From: JACKNG01 sp050184115
Lineage (GTDB): Bacteria; Pseudomonadota; Gammaproteobacteria; Ga0077536
Reading direction: 5' to 3'
DNA: 64,000 bases
Assembly (NCBI GenBank): GCA_050184115.1
Contig: JBFXAQ010000009.1
Span: 178,170 to 242,169 of the forward strand
This document shows, piece by piece, positions 1 to 8,467 of this stretch. Below the pieces are notes generated by a model that had not been told where the DNA came from, did no database searches, and was given only the letters and a program-made list of their open reading frames with translations. A program made the position numbers and the translations under genes. The number at the start of each line of letters is the position of its first letter. The stretch's first letter is position 1.

Positions 1-500
1 TCAACCCGCGCGGCCTGCTGCCGATGCTCGAACTCGACGACGGCACGCGCATCGACGAAGTGATGGCGATCTGCCGTTACTTCGAGGAACTGCAGCCGGC
101 GCCACCGCTGCTCGGACGCGATGCGCGCGAACGCGCCATCGTCACTTCGCGCCAGCGCAAGATGGAGTTCGACGGCATGATCGCGGGCTCGGAGGTGTTC
201 CGGAACAGCCACGCGGACTTCGCCCGGCGCAGCCTGCCGGGTGCCGGCGGCGAAGTACTGCCCGCGATCCCGGCGCTGGTCGAACGCGGGCGCCAGACCC
301 TGGCGCGCTTCTTCCACTGGCTCGAGGTCTACCTCGGCGAGGCGGAGTATCTCGCCGGCGACGCGTTCACCATGGTCGACATCACGGCCTTGTGCGCGGT
401 CGACTTCGCCGGCTGGTGCGACATCCACATCCCGCCCGGCAATACGCGCACGCTCGACTGGTACGCACGCGTGTCGGCGCGCCCGAGCGCAAAGGCCTGA
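1..500 (+). CDS. glutathione S-transferase family protein, 5' truncated by window edge
   Basis: The reading frame is open from base 3, upstream of the first in-window ATG at 24, so the true start lies outside the window. The visible part begins NPRGLLPML, which fits the end of the thioredoxin-like GST domain with its cis-Pro loop. It continues into an all-helical C-terminal domain ending in the usual GST pattern (YLAGDAFTMVDITALCAVDF, with the N-capping Asp of helix 6). Such proteins conjugate or transfer glutathione to electrophiles in the cytoplasm. It ends 10 bases before another GST-like gene, so the two are probably co-transcribed. The substrate cannot be read from the sequence. Confidence 0.85.
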   Translation, partial: NPRGLLPMLELDDGTRIDEVMAICRYFEELQPAPPLLGRDARERAIVTSRQRKMEFDGMIAGSEVFRNSHADFARRSLPGAGGEVLPAIPALVERGRQTLARFFHWLEVYLGEAEYLAGDAFTMVDITALCAVDFAGWCDIHIPPGNTRTLDWYARVSARPSAKA

Positions 501-510
501 AGACACTGCC

Positions 511-1353
511 ATGAGCAAAGAAACCGGCTTCTATGATCTGAAGATCGACTACGTCACGTTGGCCGAGGCGCGCGAACGCGGCGGCCTGCGACTCGTCCTC
601 GGCGCCTACACCATCCCGGGTCCGTGGCGCGAGTCGTGCAAGAACCTCTTCGAGGTCAAGGGCATCCCGTACACGCCGGTACGCTGCTCGAACGCCGACG
701 CCGAGGAAATCCTCTTCGGCGCCAACGGCGGTCACAGCGAATTGATCGCCTGGACCGCGCAATCGAGCGCACCGGTCGCGATGTGGGAGGACGAACGGCC
801 GCGCGCGTCGTGGTTGGACCAGATCAACCTGGCCGAACGCCTCGCTCCGGAACCGCGCCTGGTACCGGCTGCCTTCGATGAACGCGTGCGCATGTTCGGC
901 CTCATCAACGAACTCGCAGGCGAGAACGGGTTTGCGTGGAACCGCCGCGTCTCGCTGGTCGAAGGTGCGCTGGCGAACACCGCCCCCGGCAGCGCCGATC
1001 ACGCGTTCTGGACCACGCTCGGCGCCAAGTACCAGTTCTCCGCACAAGCCGCCGCGCGCGCCCAGCAGCGCATGGTCGACATCATGCAGAACTTCTCCGC
1101 CCTCATCGAAGCGCAGCGGGCGCGCGGCAGCCAGTACCTGCTCGGCGACGTGCTGACCGCCCTCGACATCTACGCGGCGTGCTTCTACGCCCTCGTCGAA
1201 CCGCTGCCGGCGGATCTCTGCCCGATGGCGACGAGCTACCGCCCGGCCTATCGGAACAACGACCCGGTGCTGGCCGCCGCCATCTCACCCCTGCTCGGCG
1301 AGCACCGCGACTACGTCTACCGCACCCACCTGCGGCTGCCGATCGTCTTCTGA
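511..1353 (+). CDS. glutathione S-transferase-like protein
   Basis: A 280-residue protein whose ATG follows the upstream GST gene by 10 bases. Residues about 30-110 resemble a thioredoxin-like GST N-domain (LVLGAYTIPGPWRESCKNLF, then KGIPYTPVRCS, and SAPVAMWEDERPR as the probable cis-Pro/Glu region). The second half is helical and carries YLLGDVLTALDIYAACF, the GST C-domain signature. It is longer than a typical GST (about 210-230 aa) because of an N-terminal extension and insertions. A Cys or Tyr catalytic residue is not obvious. The role is probably glutathione-dependent detoxification or isomerisation together with its neighbour. Confidence 0.75.
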   Translation: MSKETGFYDLKIDYVTLAEARERGGLRLVLGAYTIPGPWRESCKNLFEVKGIPYTPVRCSNADAEEILFGANGGHSELIAWTAQSSAPVAMWEDERPRASWLDQINLAERLAPEPRLVPAAFDERVRMFGLINELAGENGFAWNRRVSLVEGALANTAPGSADHAFWTTLGAKYQFSAQAAARAQQRMVDIMQNFSALIEAQRARGSQYLLGDVLTALDIYAACFYALVEPLPADLCPMATSYRPAYRNNDPVLAAAISPLLGEHRDYVYRTHLRLPIVF

Positions 1354-1388
1354 GCGGGCGCCGCGCGCTCGCGCGGCATGACCGAAGC

Positions 1389-1727
1389 CTACTTGTACTC
1401 GACGAGGATCTCGCGGTAGTGGGTGGGGCCGACGTTGCGAGCCTTGTGGCGGGCGGGGATACGCAGACCCTTGCCGATCTCGGACAGCACTTCGATCTCG
1501 CCGTTCTCGACCTTGAGCGAGTAGACCGCGCCGGTCGGCACGTCGAGTTCGCCGAGGTCGTTGCCGTGCTCGTCGAAGGCCTGCAGCGTCGTCCCCGCGA
1601 CGGCGTACCACATGTAGCTGTGCTCGTGCGTATGCACTTCGGTTTCCTCACCGGGGGCGAGTTCGAAGTTCCACACGATGACCTGGTCGTTCTCGAAGAC
1701 CTTCTCGGTACCAACCTTTCCACTCAT
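1389..1727 (-). CDS. single-domain cupin protein
   Basis: A 112-residue protein. I chose the ATG at 1727 because a TGGAG Shine-Dalgarno lies about 8 bases upstream. An in-frame ATG at 1841 would add 38 low-complexity residues. The metal-binding cupin motif is clear: a first motif with HTHEHSYMWYAVAG (two His and Glu-like spacing) and a second half IPARHKARNVGP with the last His. Small cupins like this bind one Fe, Mn or Zn and act as dioxygenases, isomerases or ligand sensors. The gene is convergent with the GST pair. No specific reaction can be assigned. Confidence 0.75.
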   Translation of the reverse strand: MSGKVGTEKVFENDQVIVWNFELAPGEETEVHTHEHSYMWYAVAGTTLQAFDEHGNDLGELDVPTGAVYSLKVENGEIEVLSEIGKGLRIPARHKARNVGPTHYREILVEYK

Positions 1728-2025
1728 TTCGTGCGCTCCAGATGCTCGGGTCGTCGTTCCACCATCGGGATGATGCGTCATCGCGGCATTCGTCCACTTG
1801 ACGCAGACCAAGCGCGGCCTCGGCACCTTTACCGTGTCCACTCGCCGGGTCGCGTGGGGCGCGATTCCGCTCCACGGAGCCGGGCCGGGTGCGGCCAGCG
1901 AATAGACCGAGTGTCGAGGTCAAGATTCGTTCGCGCCGGCCGCTAGGGGGACCAGGGTACGCGCGACCGGCGCGCGACCGCGGCGGTACGCCGTTTCCCG
2001 TTTGCTTCCTGCCCAGGTGCGCACC

Positions 2026-3717
2026 ATGAATCTCGTCCCCACGTCCGCGGCGTCGCGCGGCACGCCCGATGACTCCGCCGACACGCAGTTCGCGGTGAGC
2101 GCCCTCGCCGCCGCGCGAACGCCACTGCTGCTGCTCGACGACGATGGCCGCGTACGCTACGCGAACCCGGCGCTGGAGCACCTGCTGGATTCCTGCCGGG
2201 AAGCCGTTCACGAACGGGCGCCGGCCTTTGCCGGCATCGCTGCTGGTACCCGCTTGCCCCGCGGCTTGCTGCCCGAGGAGTTGCGCGCCGGTGGTGACAC
2301 GGTCGAACTACAACTCGGCGAGACCTGGATCGAACTTGCCGCGAGTCGACTGGACGGCACTGTCTCAGGCGTGCTGGTCGAGTGGCAGGACGTCAGCTCG
2401 CGACGCGTTGCGCAGCACCAGATCGAGGGCATGATCTACGGTGCCGTCCACGGTCACCTCGACTGGCGCCTGCAGCTCGACAAGTTCCCGCCTGGCTCCT
2501 GGCAGAAGCTTGCGGGCGGTATCAATGAAATGCTCGACGCCCTGGTCACCCCCCTCGATGTCGCCGCGCGATATGTCGATCGCATCTCTCACGGCGAGAT
2601 CCCCGAACCGATCACGACGCCTGCCAAGGGTGATTTCGCCAAGCTCCGCGACAACCTCAACCGCTGCATCGCCGCGCTCGCCGCGGTGATCGAAGACACC
2701 GAGCTCGTCGCCGCGGCCGGAACCGCGGGCGCGCTCGACACCCGCGCCGACGCCACTCGTCACGAAGGCGCGTTCCGTCGCGTGATCGTCGGCGTCAACG
2801 GCACGCTCGATGCCATCGCCGTACCGGTCGCCGCCACCGTCGAATGCTTGACCGCCCTGGCGGCAGGCGATCTCACGGTGCGCATGCCGGCCAATTACCA
2901 GGGCTCGTTCGGGCGCCTCGGCACGGCCATCAACGATTCCTTCGCCGGCCTCGCCGAGACCCTGGCGAGAATCGAGACGACCGCACGCGCGGTAGAGGAG
3001 GCGACGCGCAGCATCGCCGCCGGCAACGGCGACCTCAGCGAACGTACCGAACGTCAGGCCGGCCACGTCGAGGAACTCGTAGAGGGCATGGACAAGCTGA
3101 CGGGCACCGTGCGCGCCAATGCCGACAGTTCGCGCCAGGCCGACGAACTCGCGCGCAGCGCGCGCGACGAGGCCGTCGCCGGGGGTGAGGAAATCAACCG
3201 TGCCGTGGTGGCCATGGATGGCATCAATGCCGCCAGTGCGCGCATCGGCGACATCATCTCGCTCATCGACGGGATCGCATTCCAGACCAACCTGCTCGCC
3301 CTCAATGCCGCGGTCGAGGCGGCGCGCGCCGGTGAACAGGGACGCGGCTTCGCGGTGGTCGCGGCCGAGGTGCGCAACCTCGCCCAGCGTTCGGCGGCGG
3401 CGGCCAAGGAGATCAAGGGACTCATCGACGACAGCGTGGCGCGCGTTGCCGACGGCACGCGCCTGGTCGATGCCAGCGGTCGCGCCCTCGGCCAGATCGT
3501 CGAAGCCATCCGCGCGGTCAGCGTGCTGGTCGGTGACATCGCCGCGGCATCCGCACGGCAGACGGAGTCCATCGCCGCGCTCGGAGCGGGCGTGCGCGAA
3601 ATCGACCAGGCCACGCACAGCAACTCGGCGCTCGTCGAGCAAACGGCAAGCAGCGCCGAGCATCTCGCCGACCAGGCGACGAAACTCGGCCAGATGATCG
3701 CGCGCTTCCGCGTCTGA
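2026..3717 (+). CDS. soluble methyl-accepting chemotaxis protein with PAS and HAMP domains
   Basis: A 563-residue chemoreceptor with no transmembrane segment, so probably cytoplasmic. A PAS-like module lies at about residues 25-135 (ARTPLLLLDDDGRVRYANP). Two HAMP-like segments follow around residues 175-225 and 265-320 (the second contains LTALAAGDLTVRMPANYQG). The MCP signalling coiled coil covers about 330-560, with the conserved tip IDGIAFQTNLLALNAAVEAA and GRGFAVVAAEVRNLAQRS. The start is the ATG at 2026 with AGGTG upstream; a TTG at 2002 is possible. There is no C-terminal CheR-binding pentapeptide. It should feed CheA/CheW or an alternative two-component system. The ligand (haem, flavin or small molecule in the PAS) is unknown. 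No che genes lie nearby. Confidence 0.9.
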   Translation: MNLVPTSAASRGTPDDSADTQFAVSALAAARTPLLLLDDDGRVRYANPALEHLLDSCREAVHERAPAFAGIAAGTRLPRGLLPEELRAGGDTVELQLGETWIELAASRLDGTVSGVLVEWQDVSSRRVAQHQIEGMIYGAVHGHLDWRLQLDKFPPGSWQKLAGGINEMLDALVTPLDVAARYVDRISHGEIPEPITTPAKGDFAKLRDNLNRCIAALAAVIEDTELVAAAGTAGALDTRADATRHEGAFRRVIVGVNGTLDAIAVPVAATVECLTALAAGDLTVRMPANYQGSFGRLGTAINDSFAGLAETLARIETTARAVEEATRSIAAGNGDLSERTERQAGHVEELVEGMDKLTGTVRANADSSRQADELARSARDEAVAGGEEINRAVVAMDGINAASARIGDIISLIDGIAFQTNLLALNAAVEAARAGEQGRGFAVVAAEVRNLAQRSAAAAKEIKGLIDDSVARVADGTRLVDASGRALGQIVEAIRAVSVLVGDIAAASARQTESIAALGAGVREIDQATHSNSALVEQTASSAEHLADQATKLGQMIARFRV

Positions 3718-3794
3718 GCGTCCGTGCCAGGACCGTCCCGGCGCGCGGCGCGGCCCGGGTGGCGTTGGCGGCAAGCGCGGTCAGAGGGGATTTC

Positions 3795-3883
3795 GGGGAC
3801 AGACCACGGTTTCCCTTCGCAGGCACCGCTGGTAGCGGAAAACCTCGGCATACTCCCCAAAATCCAAACCGTGGTCTGTCCCC
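3795..3883. repeat. inverted pair of GGGGACAGACCACGGTTT repeats
   Basis: GGGGACAGACCACGGTTT stands at 3795-3812 and its exact reverse complement at 3866-3883, with about 53 bases between them. The same 18-mer recurs at 7031 and 7077. The doublet organisation is REPIN-like (two REP-type palindromes in inverted orientation). It lies between the convergent chemoreceptor and Rieske genes. No transposase is linked. Confidence 0.85.
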
Positions 3884-3947
3884 GAATTCGCCCGCAGACG
3901 CCCACACCTGCGCGAGCCGGCCGGCAGCACCGGCTGCGCCGCGGCAT

Positions 3948-5180
3948 TCAACGGGTGCCGACGAACTCTTCCAAGGGCGGCAGCCCGAGCGCGCTGCGAT
4001 AACTCTGGTGAAAGTGCTGGACGGGTTGCTCGTTACGGCCGATGACGAAGTAGTCGATAGCACCGCTCGCAGCGGTTTGCTGCAGCTTGGTGCCCATCCA
4101 GTAATCCTCCTGCTCGGCGGTGCTGTCGAACAATTCCTCCATCGCCGAGCGATCCCACACCTTGTTGCAGCTCGCGCCATTGGCGTAGAGGTTCTCGCCG
4201 GTCAGCCTGTCGTCGCTGTCGACGGCCACCTGCGCGCCAGCGGTCGCATAATGCGTCAACACGCTGTACGAATGTCCGACGTCGCGCGGATCGGGATAGA
4301 TACGCGTGACCGAGACCGCGCCGTTGACGAACACGAACTGCACGTTGGGGAAGACGTGGTAGACGAGCACGGCCGCGTCGAGCAGGTTCCAGTCCTGTTC
4401 CGGCTGCCGGCGCATGCTGTCGATGTATCGCATCGGCACGGTCAGGCGGTGATGTCGGCCGTATTCGCGGTAGGTCGAGATGTCGCTGTAGGCGACCTTG
4501 GCCAGGGTGTCCTTGTGCAGCGCCTTGACGTGATAGTTCTCGCCGAAGATGTCCTGGGCGAGCTTCCAGTTGAGCTTGCTGTCGATGAGCTGGTCACCGA
4601 GATACGTTGCCTGCTCGAGTCCCCAACTGGCGAGTTCGGGTGCGATGTCGCCCAGCAGCGCATCGACGTTTAGGACGCCGTCTACACGTGGGTGCACGAA
4701 CAGCATGCCGTAACGTTCCGCGGCCGGCAGTTCGACGAGGTTGAGGCAACTCTGTTTGTTGGCGCCGAACTGGTCCGGGTTGGCGATACCGACCAATTCA
4801 CCGTCGGCGGCATAGGTCCAGGCGTGGTAGCGGCATACGAAGCGCAGGCGCTCGCCGCGGGCCTCGGTGGTCAACGGCGCGCCGCGGTGACGGCAGGCAT
4901 TGACGAAGGCACGGAAGCGCCCGTCCTCGGCACGGGTGGCGAGGATCGGCGTGCCGAGATAGTTGGTGGTGATGAAACTGCCTGGCGACGGCAGGTCGCC
5001 CGACAGGCCGAGCATCTGCGGGTGATCGCGGAACAGGGTGTTCCACTCCCGCGCCGCCAGGTCTTGGTCGACGAACGAAGCGGTCGGATTCTTCAACAAC
5101 CTGCCCGAATCCATGGCGCGCTCGGCATCGATGGCGCCCATCAGCTCGTTCAGGATCAACATCTGCTCGGTACGGTCCAC
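3948..5180 (-). CDS. aromatic ring-hydroxylating dioxygenase, Rieske alpha subunit
   Basis: A 410-residue terminal oxygenase component. The Rieske [2Fe-2S] motif is complete: C96-x-H98 (CRHRG) and C116-xx-H119 (CRYH). The mononuclear iron site shows H217 and H222 in ENYHVKALHKD. The GTG at 5180 is preferred because AAGGGGAG lies 7 bases upstream; ATG 5162 is an alternative. Family members insert one or both O2 atoms into an aromatic or alicyclic substrate using electrons from a ferredoxin and reductase. No beta subunit or reductase is adjacent, so it is a homo-oligomeric type borrowing electron carriers. The substrate is unknown. It diverges from the SDR gene starting at 5430. Confidence 0.9.
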   Translation of the reverse strand: MDRTEQMLILNELMGAIDAERAMDSGRLLKNPTASFVDQDLAAREWNTLFRDHPQMLGLSGDLPSPGSFITTNYLGTPILATRAEDGRFRAFVNACRHRGAPLTTEARGERLRFVCRYHAWTYAADGELVGIANPDQFGANKQSCLNLVELPAAERYGMLFVHPRVDGVLNVDALLGDIAPELASWGLEQATYLGDQLIDSKLNWKLAQDIFGENYHVKALHKDTLAKVAYSDISTYREYGRHHRLTVPMRYIDSMRRQPEQDWNLLDAAVLVYHVFPNVQFVFVNGAVSVTRIYPDPRDVGHSYSVLTHYATAGAQVAVDSDDRLTGENLYANGASCNKVWDRSAMEELFDSTAEQEDYWMGTKLQQTAASGAIDYFVIGRNEQPVQHFHQSYRSALGLPPLEEFVGTR

Positions 5181-5429
5181 GCGCGCGCTCCCCTTCGGCG
5201 AAACCCGGGGGCCATCATGACAAGAATCCGACGACGGTGTCATCCGGGCAGCGACGCATCGGCTGGACGATCGGGCCAGGGGTGTCATCGATTCTTCCAC
5301 GACCAGGGCACCATGCCGTGGTCACGTCCACGAATCCGAATAGCAGGGCAACAAGCGGGGTGCCGCGTGCTGTTCCCGGGCCGAAACTGCGCCCACAGTC
5401 GACCAGGCAGTGACAGCGAGGTAGGTGGC

Positions 5430-6191
5430 ATGGGCAAGCTGGCCGGTAAGATCGCCATCGTCACCGGGGCGAGTTCGGGGATCGGGCGGGGCACGGCCCG
5501 CCTCTTGGCCGCGGAAGGTGCCCGGGTGGTCGTCGGCGCGCGGCGCGGCGACGAACTGGCGGCCCTGATTGCGGAGATCGACGCCGATGGCGGCGCGGCC
5601 GCGGCACTGGCCGGCGACGTCACCGACGAGACCTATGCCGCGGCGCTGGTCACGCTGGCCGTCGAACGCTTCGGCGGACTCGACATCGCGGTCAACAACG
5701 TCGGTACGCTCGGGCCGCAGAGCGCGCTGGTCGACGTCACGCTGGCCGACTGGAACCGCACCCTCGCGGTCAACCTGACCAGCGCCTTTCTCGGCGCCAA
5801 GCACCAGGTCCCCGCGATCGCGGCCCGCGGCGGCGGCGCGCTGGTATTCACCGGCACCTTCGTCGGCCACACCGCGGCATTTCCAGGTCTCGGCGCCTAC
5901 GGCGCGAGCAAGTCGGGACTCATCGGACTGACCCAGGGTCTGGCCATCGATCACGGTGAACAGGGTGTGCGGGTCAACGCGGTGCTGCCGGGGGCGACCG
6001 ACACCGAGATGTTCCGTGAACACAACCCGAGCGCCGAGGCGCAGAGCTTCATCGGCCACCTCACCGCCCTGCGCCGCATCGCGCAGCCGTTGGAGATTGC
6101 GCGTGCCGTGCTCTACCTCGCCGCCGACGCCACGTTCACCACCGGCACGACGCTGCTCTGCGACGGCGGCGTGTCGATCAACCATACCTGA
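5430..6191 (+). CDS. SDR family NAD(P)-dependent oxidoreductase
   Basis: A 253-residue classical short-chain dehydrogenase. The Rossmann glycine motif TGASSGIG is at residues 12-19, NNVG (NNAG equivalent) near 89-92, and the catalytic Tyr157/Lys161 in YGASK. The usual catalytic serine upstream of Tyr is not present in standard form: TGTF occupies that region, so Thr143 may substitute. It ends ATFTTGTTLLCDGGVS, the typical cofactor-closing tail. It is followed 21 bases later by a second SDR on the same strand, so the two probably form an operon. They would oxidise or reduce an alcohol/ketone intermediate, plausibly of the pathway served by the divergent Rieske oxygenase. Confidence 0.9.
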   Translation: MGKLAGKIAIVTGASSGIGRGTARLLAAEGARVVVGARRGDELAALIAEIDADGGAAAALAGDVTDETYAAALVTLAVERFGGLDIAVNNVGTLGPQSALVDVTLADWNRTLAVNLTSAFLGAKHQVPAIAARGGGALVFTGTFVGHTAAFPGLGAYGASKSGLIGLTQGLAIDHGEQGVRVNAVLPGATDTEMFREHNPSAEAQSFIGHLTALRRIAQPLEIARAVLYLAADATFTTGTTLLCDGGVSINHT

Positions 6192-6212
6192 GTCGTGGAG
6201 GGCGCTTCGGCC

Positions 6213-6977
6213 GTGGTCGATACGGCCATACCGCTGGCTGGCAAGGTTGCCCTGGTGACCGGTGCCTCGCGTGGCATCGGGCGAGCCATCGCCGCACGCC
6301 TCGCCCGCTCAGGCGCCGCGGTGGTGATCAACTTCGCTCGCGACGAACGCTCGGCCGCACGCCTGGCGGAGGACATCACGACGGCTGGCGGCGATGCGAT
6401 CGCGGTCCGCGCCGACGTTGCTGAAGATGGAGCTGTCGCCCGCCTGTTCGACGCCGCACTCGCTCGCTACGGGCATCTCGACATCGTTGTCGCCAACGCC
6501 GGGTACGCCTGGCTCGGGCCGTTCGCCGACACTCCGCCAGCCGAATTCGACCGCCTGTTCGCCGTCAACACCCGCGGCACCTTCCTGTGCCTGCAACAGG
6601 CGGCGCGGCGGCTTGACGACGGCGGACGAATCATCTGCATCTCCACCATCGGTACGATCCTCAATGGCCCGGGCGGCGCGTGTTACTTCGCCAGCAAGGC
6701 GGCAGTCGAACAGTTCTGCCGTGTCCTCGCCCACGAACTCGGGCCACGACGGATCACGGTCAACGTCGTCTCGCCAGGATTCACCGATACGGACATGCTG
6801 ACGGCGACGGGCTGCAAGGAACCAGCGACTGCCGCCTGGATCGATGGGCTCACGCCCTTGGGACGATTGGGGCGGCCCGACGAGATCGCCGACGTGGTGA
6901 ATTTCCTCGCTGGCCCGGCGGGCGCCTGGGTCAATCGGCAGAACCTCGCCGTCGACGGCGGCATCGTCAGTCGCTGA
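6213..6977 (+). CDS. SDR family NAD(P)-dependent oxidoreductase
   Basis: A 254-residue SDR. I chose GTG 6213 because GGAGG lies about 10 bases upstream; the in-frame GTG at 6195 has no ribosome site. The sequence has TGASRGIG in the cofactor site, ANAG at the structural position, a serine in ICISTIG, and the catalytic YFASK. It resembles 3-oxoacyl-ACP reductase/glucose dehydrogenase-like SDRs. FARDER after beta-2 suggests NADP preference (basic residues). It lies directly downstream of another SDR and is transcribed with it. The substrate is unknown. Confidence 0.88.
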   Translation: MVDTAIPLAGKVALVTGASRGIGRAIAARLARSGAAVVINFARDERSAARLAEDITTAGGDAIAVRADVAEDGAVARLFDAALARYGHLDIVVANAGYAWLGPFADTPPAEFDRLFAVNTRGTFLCLQQAARRLDDGGRIICISTIGTILNGPGGACYFASKAAVEQFCRVLAHELGPRRITVNVVSPGFTDTDMLTATGCKEPATAAWIDGLTPLGRLGRPDEIADVVNFLAGPAGAWVNRQNLAVDGGIVSR

Positions 6978-7030
6978 GGCGCAACCCCGCGCCAGAACTC
7001 GGGAGGAGGAAATCGGGAAATCGGGAAATC

Positions 7031-7164
7031 GGGGACAGACCACGGTTTTCTTGGCGAGAAACCGAGCGCGGATTCCGGGGACAGACCACGGTTTCTCTCC
7101 GCGATCACGCGACACGCGTGAGACCGGAATCCATCAGGGAAATGGGAAATCGTGGTCTGTCCCC
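7031..7164. repeat. three GGGGACAGACCACG-family repeats
   Basis: Direct copies of the 18-mer GGGGACAGACCACGGTTT lie at 7031-7048 and 7077-7094. An inverted, one-mismatch copy lies at 7147-7164. The intervening DNA is rich in GGGAAATC runs. The block lies exactly where the NTF2-like gene on the minus strand stops matching its family, which suggests that arrival of the repeats destroyed that gene. Confidence 0.85.
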
Positions 7165-7282
7165 ATATTTCCCACCGACCACTCGCCTTTCGCGAACAGC
7201 GCCTTAATCCGTCGAAGTCTCCGCTATCGACGGTGTAACCGCACTGGTTCAAGAGGCCGGATACTTCGTCTTTCGACGACAT
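7165..7282 (-). pseudogene. truncated, frameshifted NTF2/SnoaL-like gene remnant
   Basis: From ATG 7282 the minus strand reads MSSKDEVSGLLNQCGYTVDS and then GDFDG, a good match to the start of SnoaL/NTF2-like proteins (helix, then a xDxGDFDG turn). A GGGGAGAAACG ribosome site precedes it. After the GGA codon the match moves to another frame, giving KALFAKGEWSVGN, where the family has a LFA-x-G-x-W continuation. The shift corresponds to one missing base. The match ends at base 7165, where a palindromic repeat begins. The normal family length is about 130-150 residues, so most of the gene is lost. It lies 55 bases downstream of the alcohol dehydrogenase gene on the same strand. Family assignment rests on about 35 residues. 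Confidence 0.6.
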
Positions 7283-7337
7283 GATCGTTTCTCCCCGTCG
7301 CGCCCCTTGGCTCGCATAGAAGGGCGCGTACACCGGG

Positions 7338-8432
7338 CTAATCGAACATCAGCACCGTCCGCGTCACCTCCCCCGCCTCCATCGCCCGGAACGCCTCGCC
7401 GACCCGCTCGAGCGGTTCATGGCGGGTGACCATGCCGTCGAGATCGAGCCGCCCCTGGCGATAGAGGTCGAGGTAGCGCGGGGCATCGATGGTGAAACGG
7501 TTCGACCCCATCATGCAGCCGATGATGCGCTTCTCGGCGAAGAAGTGGTTGGCGATGACTGACACCTTCTCGCCGTGCGGAATGGCGCCGACCAGCACCG
7601 CGGTGCCGTGCGGGGCGAGGCAGTAGAAGGCCTGCTCGAGCAATTCCGGCACGCCGACGGCGTCGAAGGCATAGTCCGGGCCACCGCGGCTCATCTTCTT
7701 GATCGCCTTGACGAGGTTGGGCTCGGCGGCGTTCAGGGTTTCGGTGGCGCCGAAGGTGAGCGCGCTCTTCAGCTTGGCGTCGTTCAGGTCGACGGCGATG
7801 ATCTGACGCGCACCAGCGATGCGCGCGCCCTGGATGATGGAGATGCCGACGCCGCCGGCGCCGAATACCACCACCGAGGAACCGGGTTCGACCTTGGCCG
7901 TGTTGAGCGCGGCTCCAACCCCGGTGGTCACCGCGCAACCGACCAGCGCCGCGCGGTCGAACGGGATGTCGGGGTCGATCTTCACCACCGCACGGTGATG
8001 CAGCAGCATGCCCTCGGCGAAGGCGGCGAGGTCGGCGTACTGGTGGATCGCCTCCTCACCTTTGTGGATGCGCGGTGCATCGCCCGGCGCACGCTGGCAG
8101 GCGGCGCGGTCGGTGCACAGGTGCGGGCGACCCTGCACGCACTGGGTACAGGCGCCGCAGAACATCGAGGTACAGGCGATGACATGATCACCGGGGGCGA
8201 CGTTGCGCACTCGCTCGCCTACCGCCTGGACGATCCCGGCCGGCTCGTGGCCCAGGATCTGCGGGCAGGGGGTCAGCATGATGCCGCCGTTCAACGCGTG
8301 CAGATCGGAATGACAGACGCCGCAGGCGACGGTTTTCACCAGCACCTCGTCCGGGCCGGGGTCGGCCAGTTCGACGTCCTCGATGGTGAGCGGTTGCTTG
8401 ATCGCCCGTTGTACGGCGGCCTTGATCTTCAT
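7338..8432 (-). CDS. zinc-dependent alcohol dehydrogenase (MDR family)
   Basis: A 364-residue medium-chain dehydrogenase. Catalytic zinc ligands are recognisable: Cys in ACGVCHSD, GHEPAG (His-Glu) and VGCAVTTG (Cys). The four-cysteine structural zinc lobe is present (FCGACTQC then RPHLC). The Rossmann motif is VFGAGGVG, and Asp in IIAVDLND suggests NAD preference. It resembles the class III/aryl-alcohol dehydrogenase branch. It lies 35 bases downstream of the FAD monooxygenase gene, so a minus-strand operon monooxygenase - dehydrogenase - NTF2 remnant is likely. Its role would be oxidation of an alcohol formed from a terpenoid or aromatic substrate. Confidence 0.9.
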   Translation of the reverse strand: MKIKAAVQRAIKQPLTIEDVELADPGPDEVLVKTVACGVCHSDLHALNGGIMLTPCPQILGHEPAGIVQAVGERVRNVAPGDHVIACTSMFCGACTQCVQGRPHLCTDRAACQRAPGDAPRIHKGEEAIHQYADLAAFAEGMLLHHRAVVKIDPDIPFDRAALVGCAVTTGVGAALNTAKVEPGSSVVVFGAGGVGISIIQGARIAGARQIIAVDLNDAKLKSALTFGATETLNAAEPNLVKAIKKMSRGGPDYAFDAVGVPELLEQAFYCLAPHGTAVLVGAIPHGEKVSVIANHFFAEKRIIGCMMGSNRFTIDAPRYLDLYRQGRLDLDGMVTRHEPLERVGEAFRAMEAGEVTRTVLMFD

Positions 8433-8467
8433 CGTCGTTCTCCCCTCTTCCTATTTCTGTCAGCACC

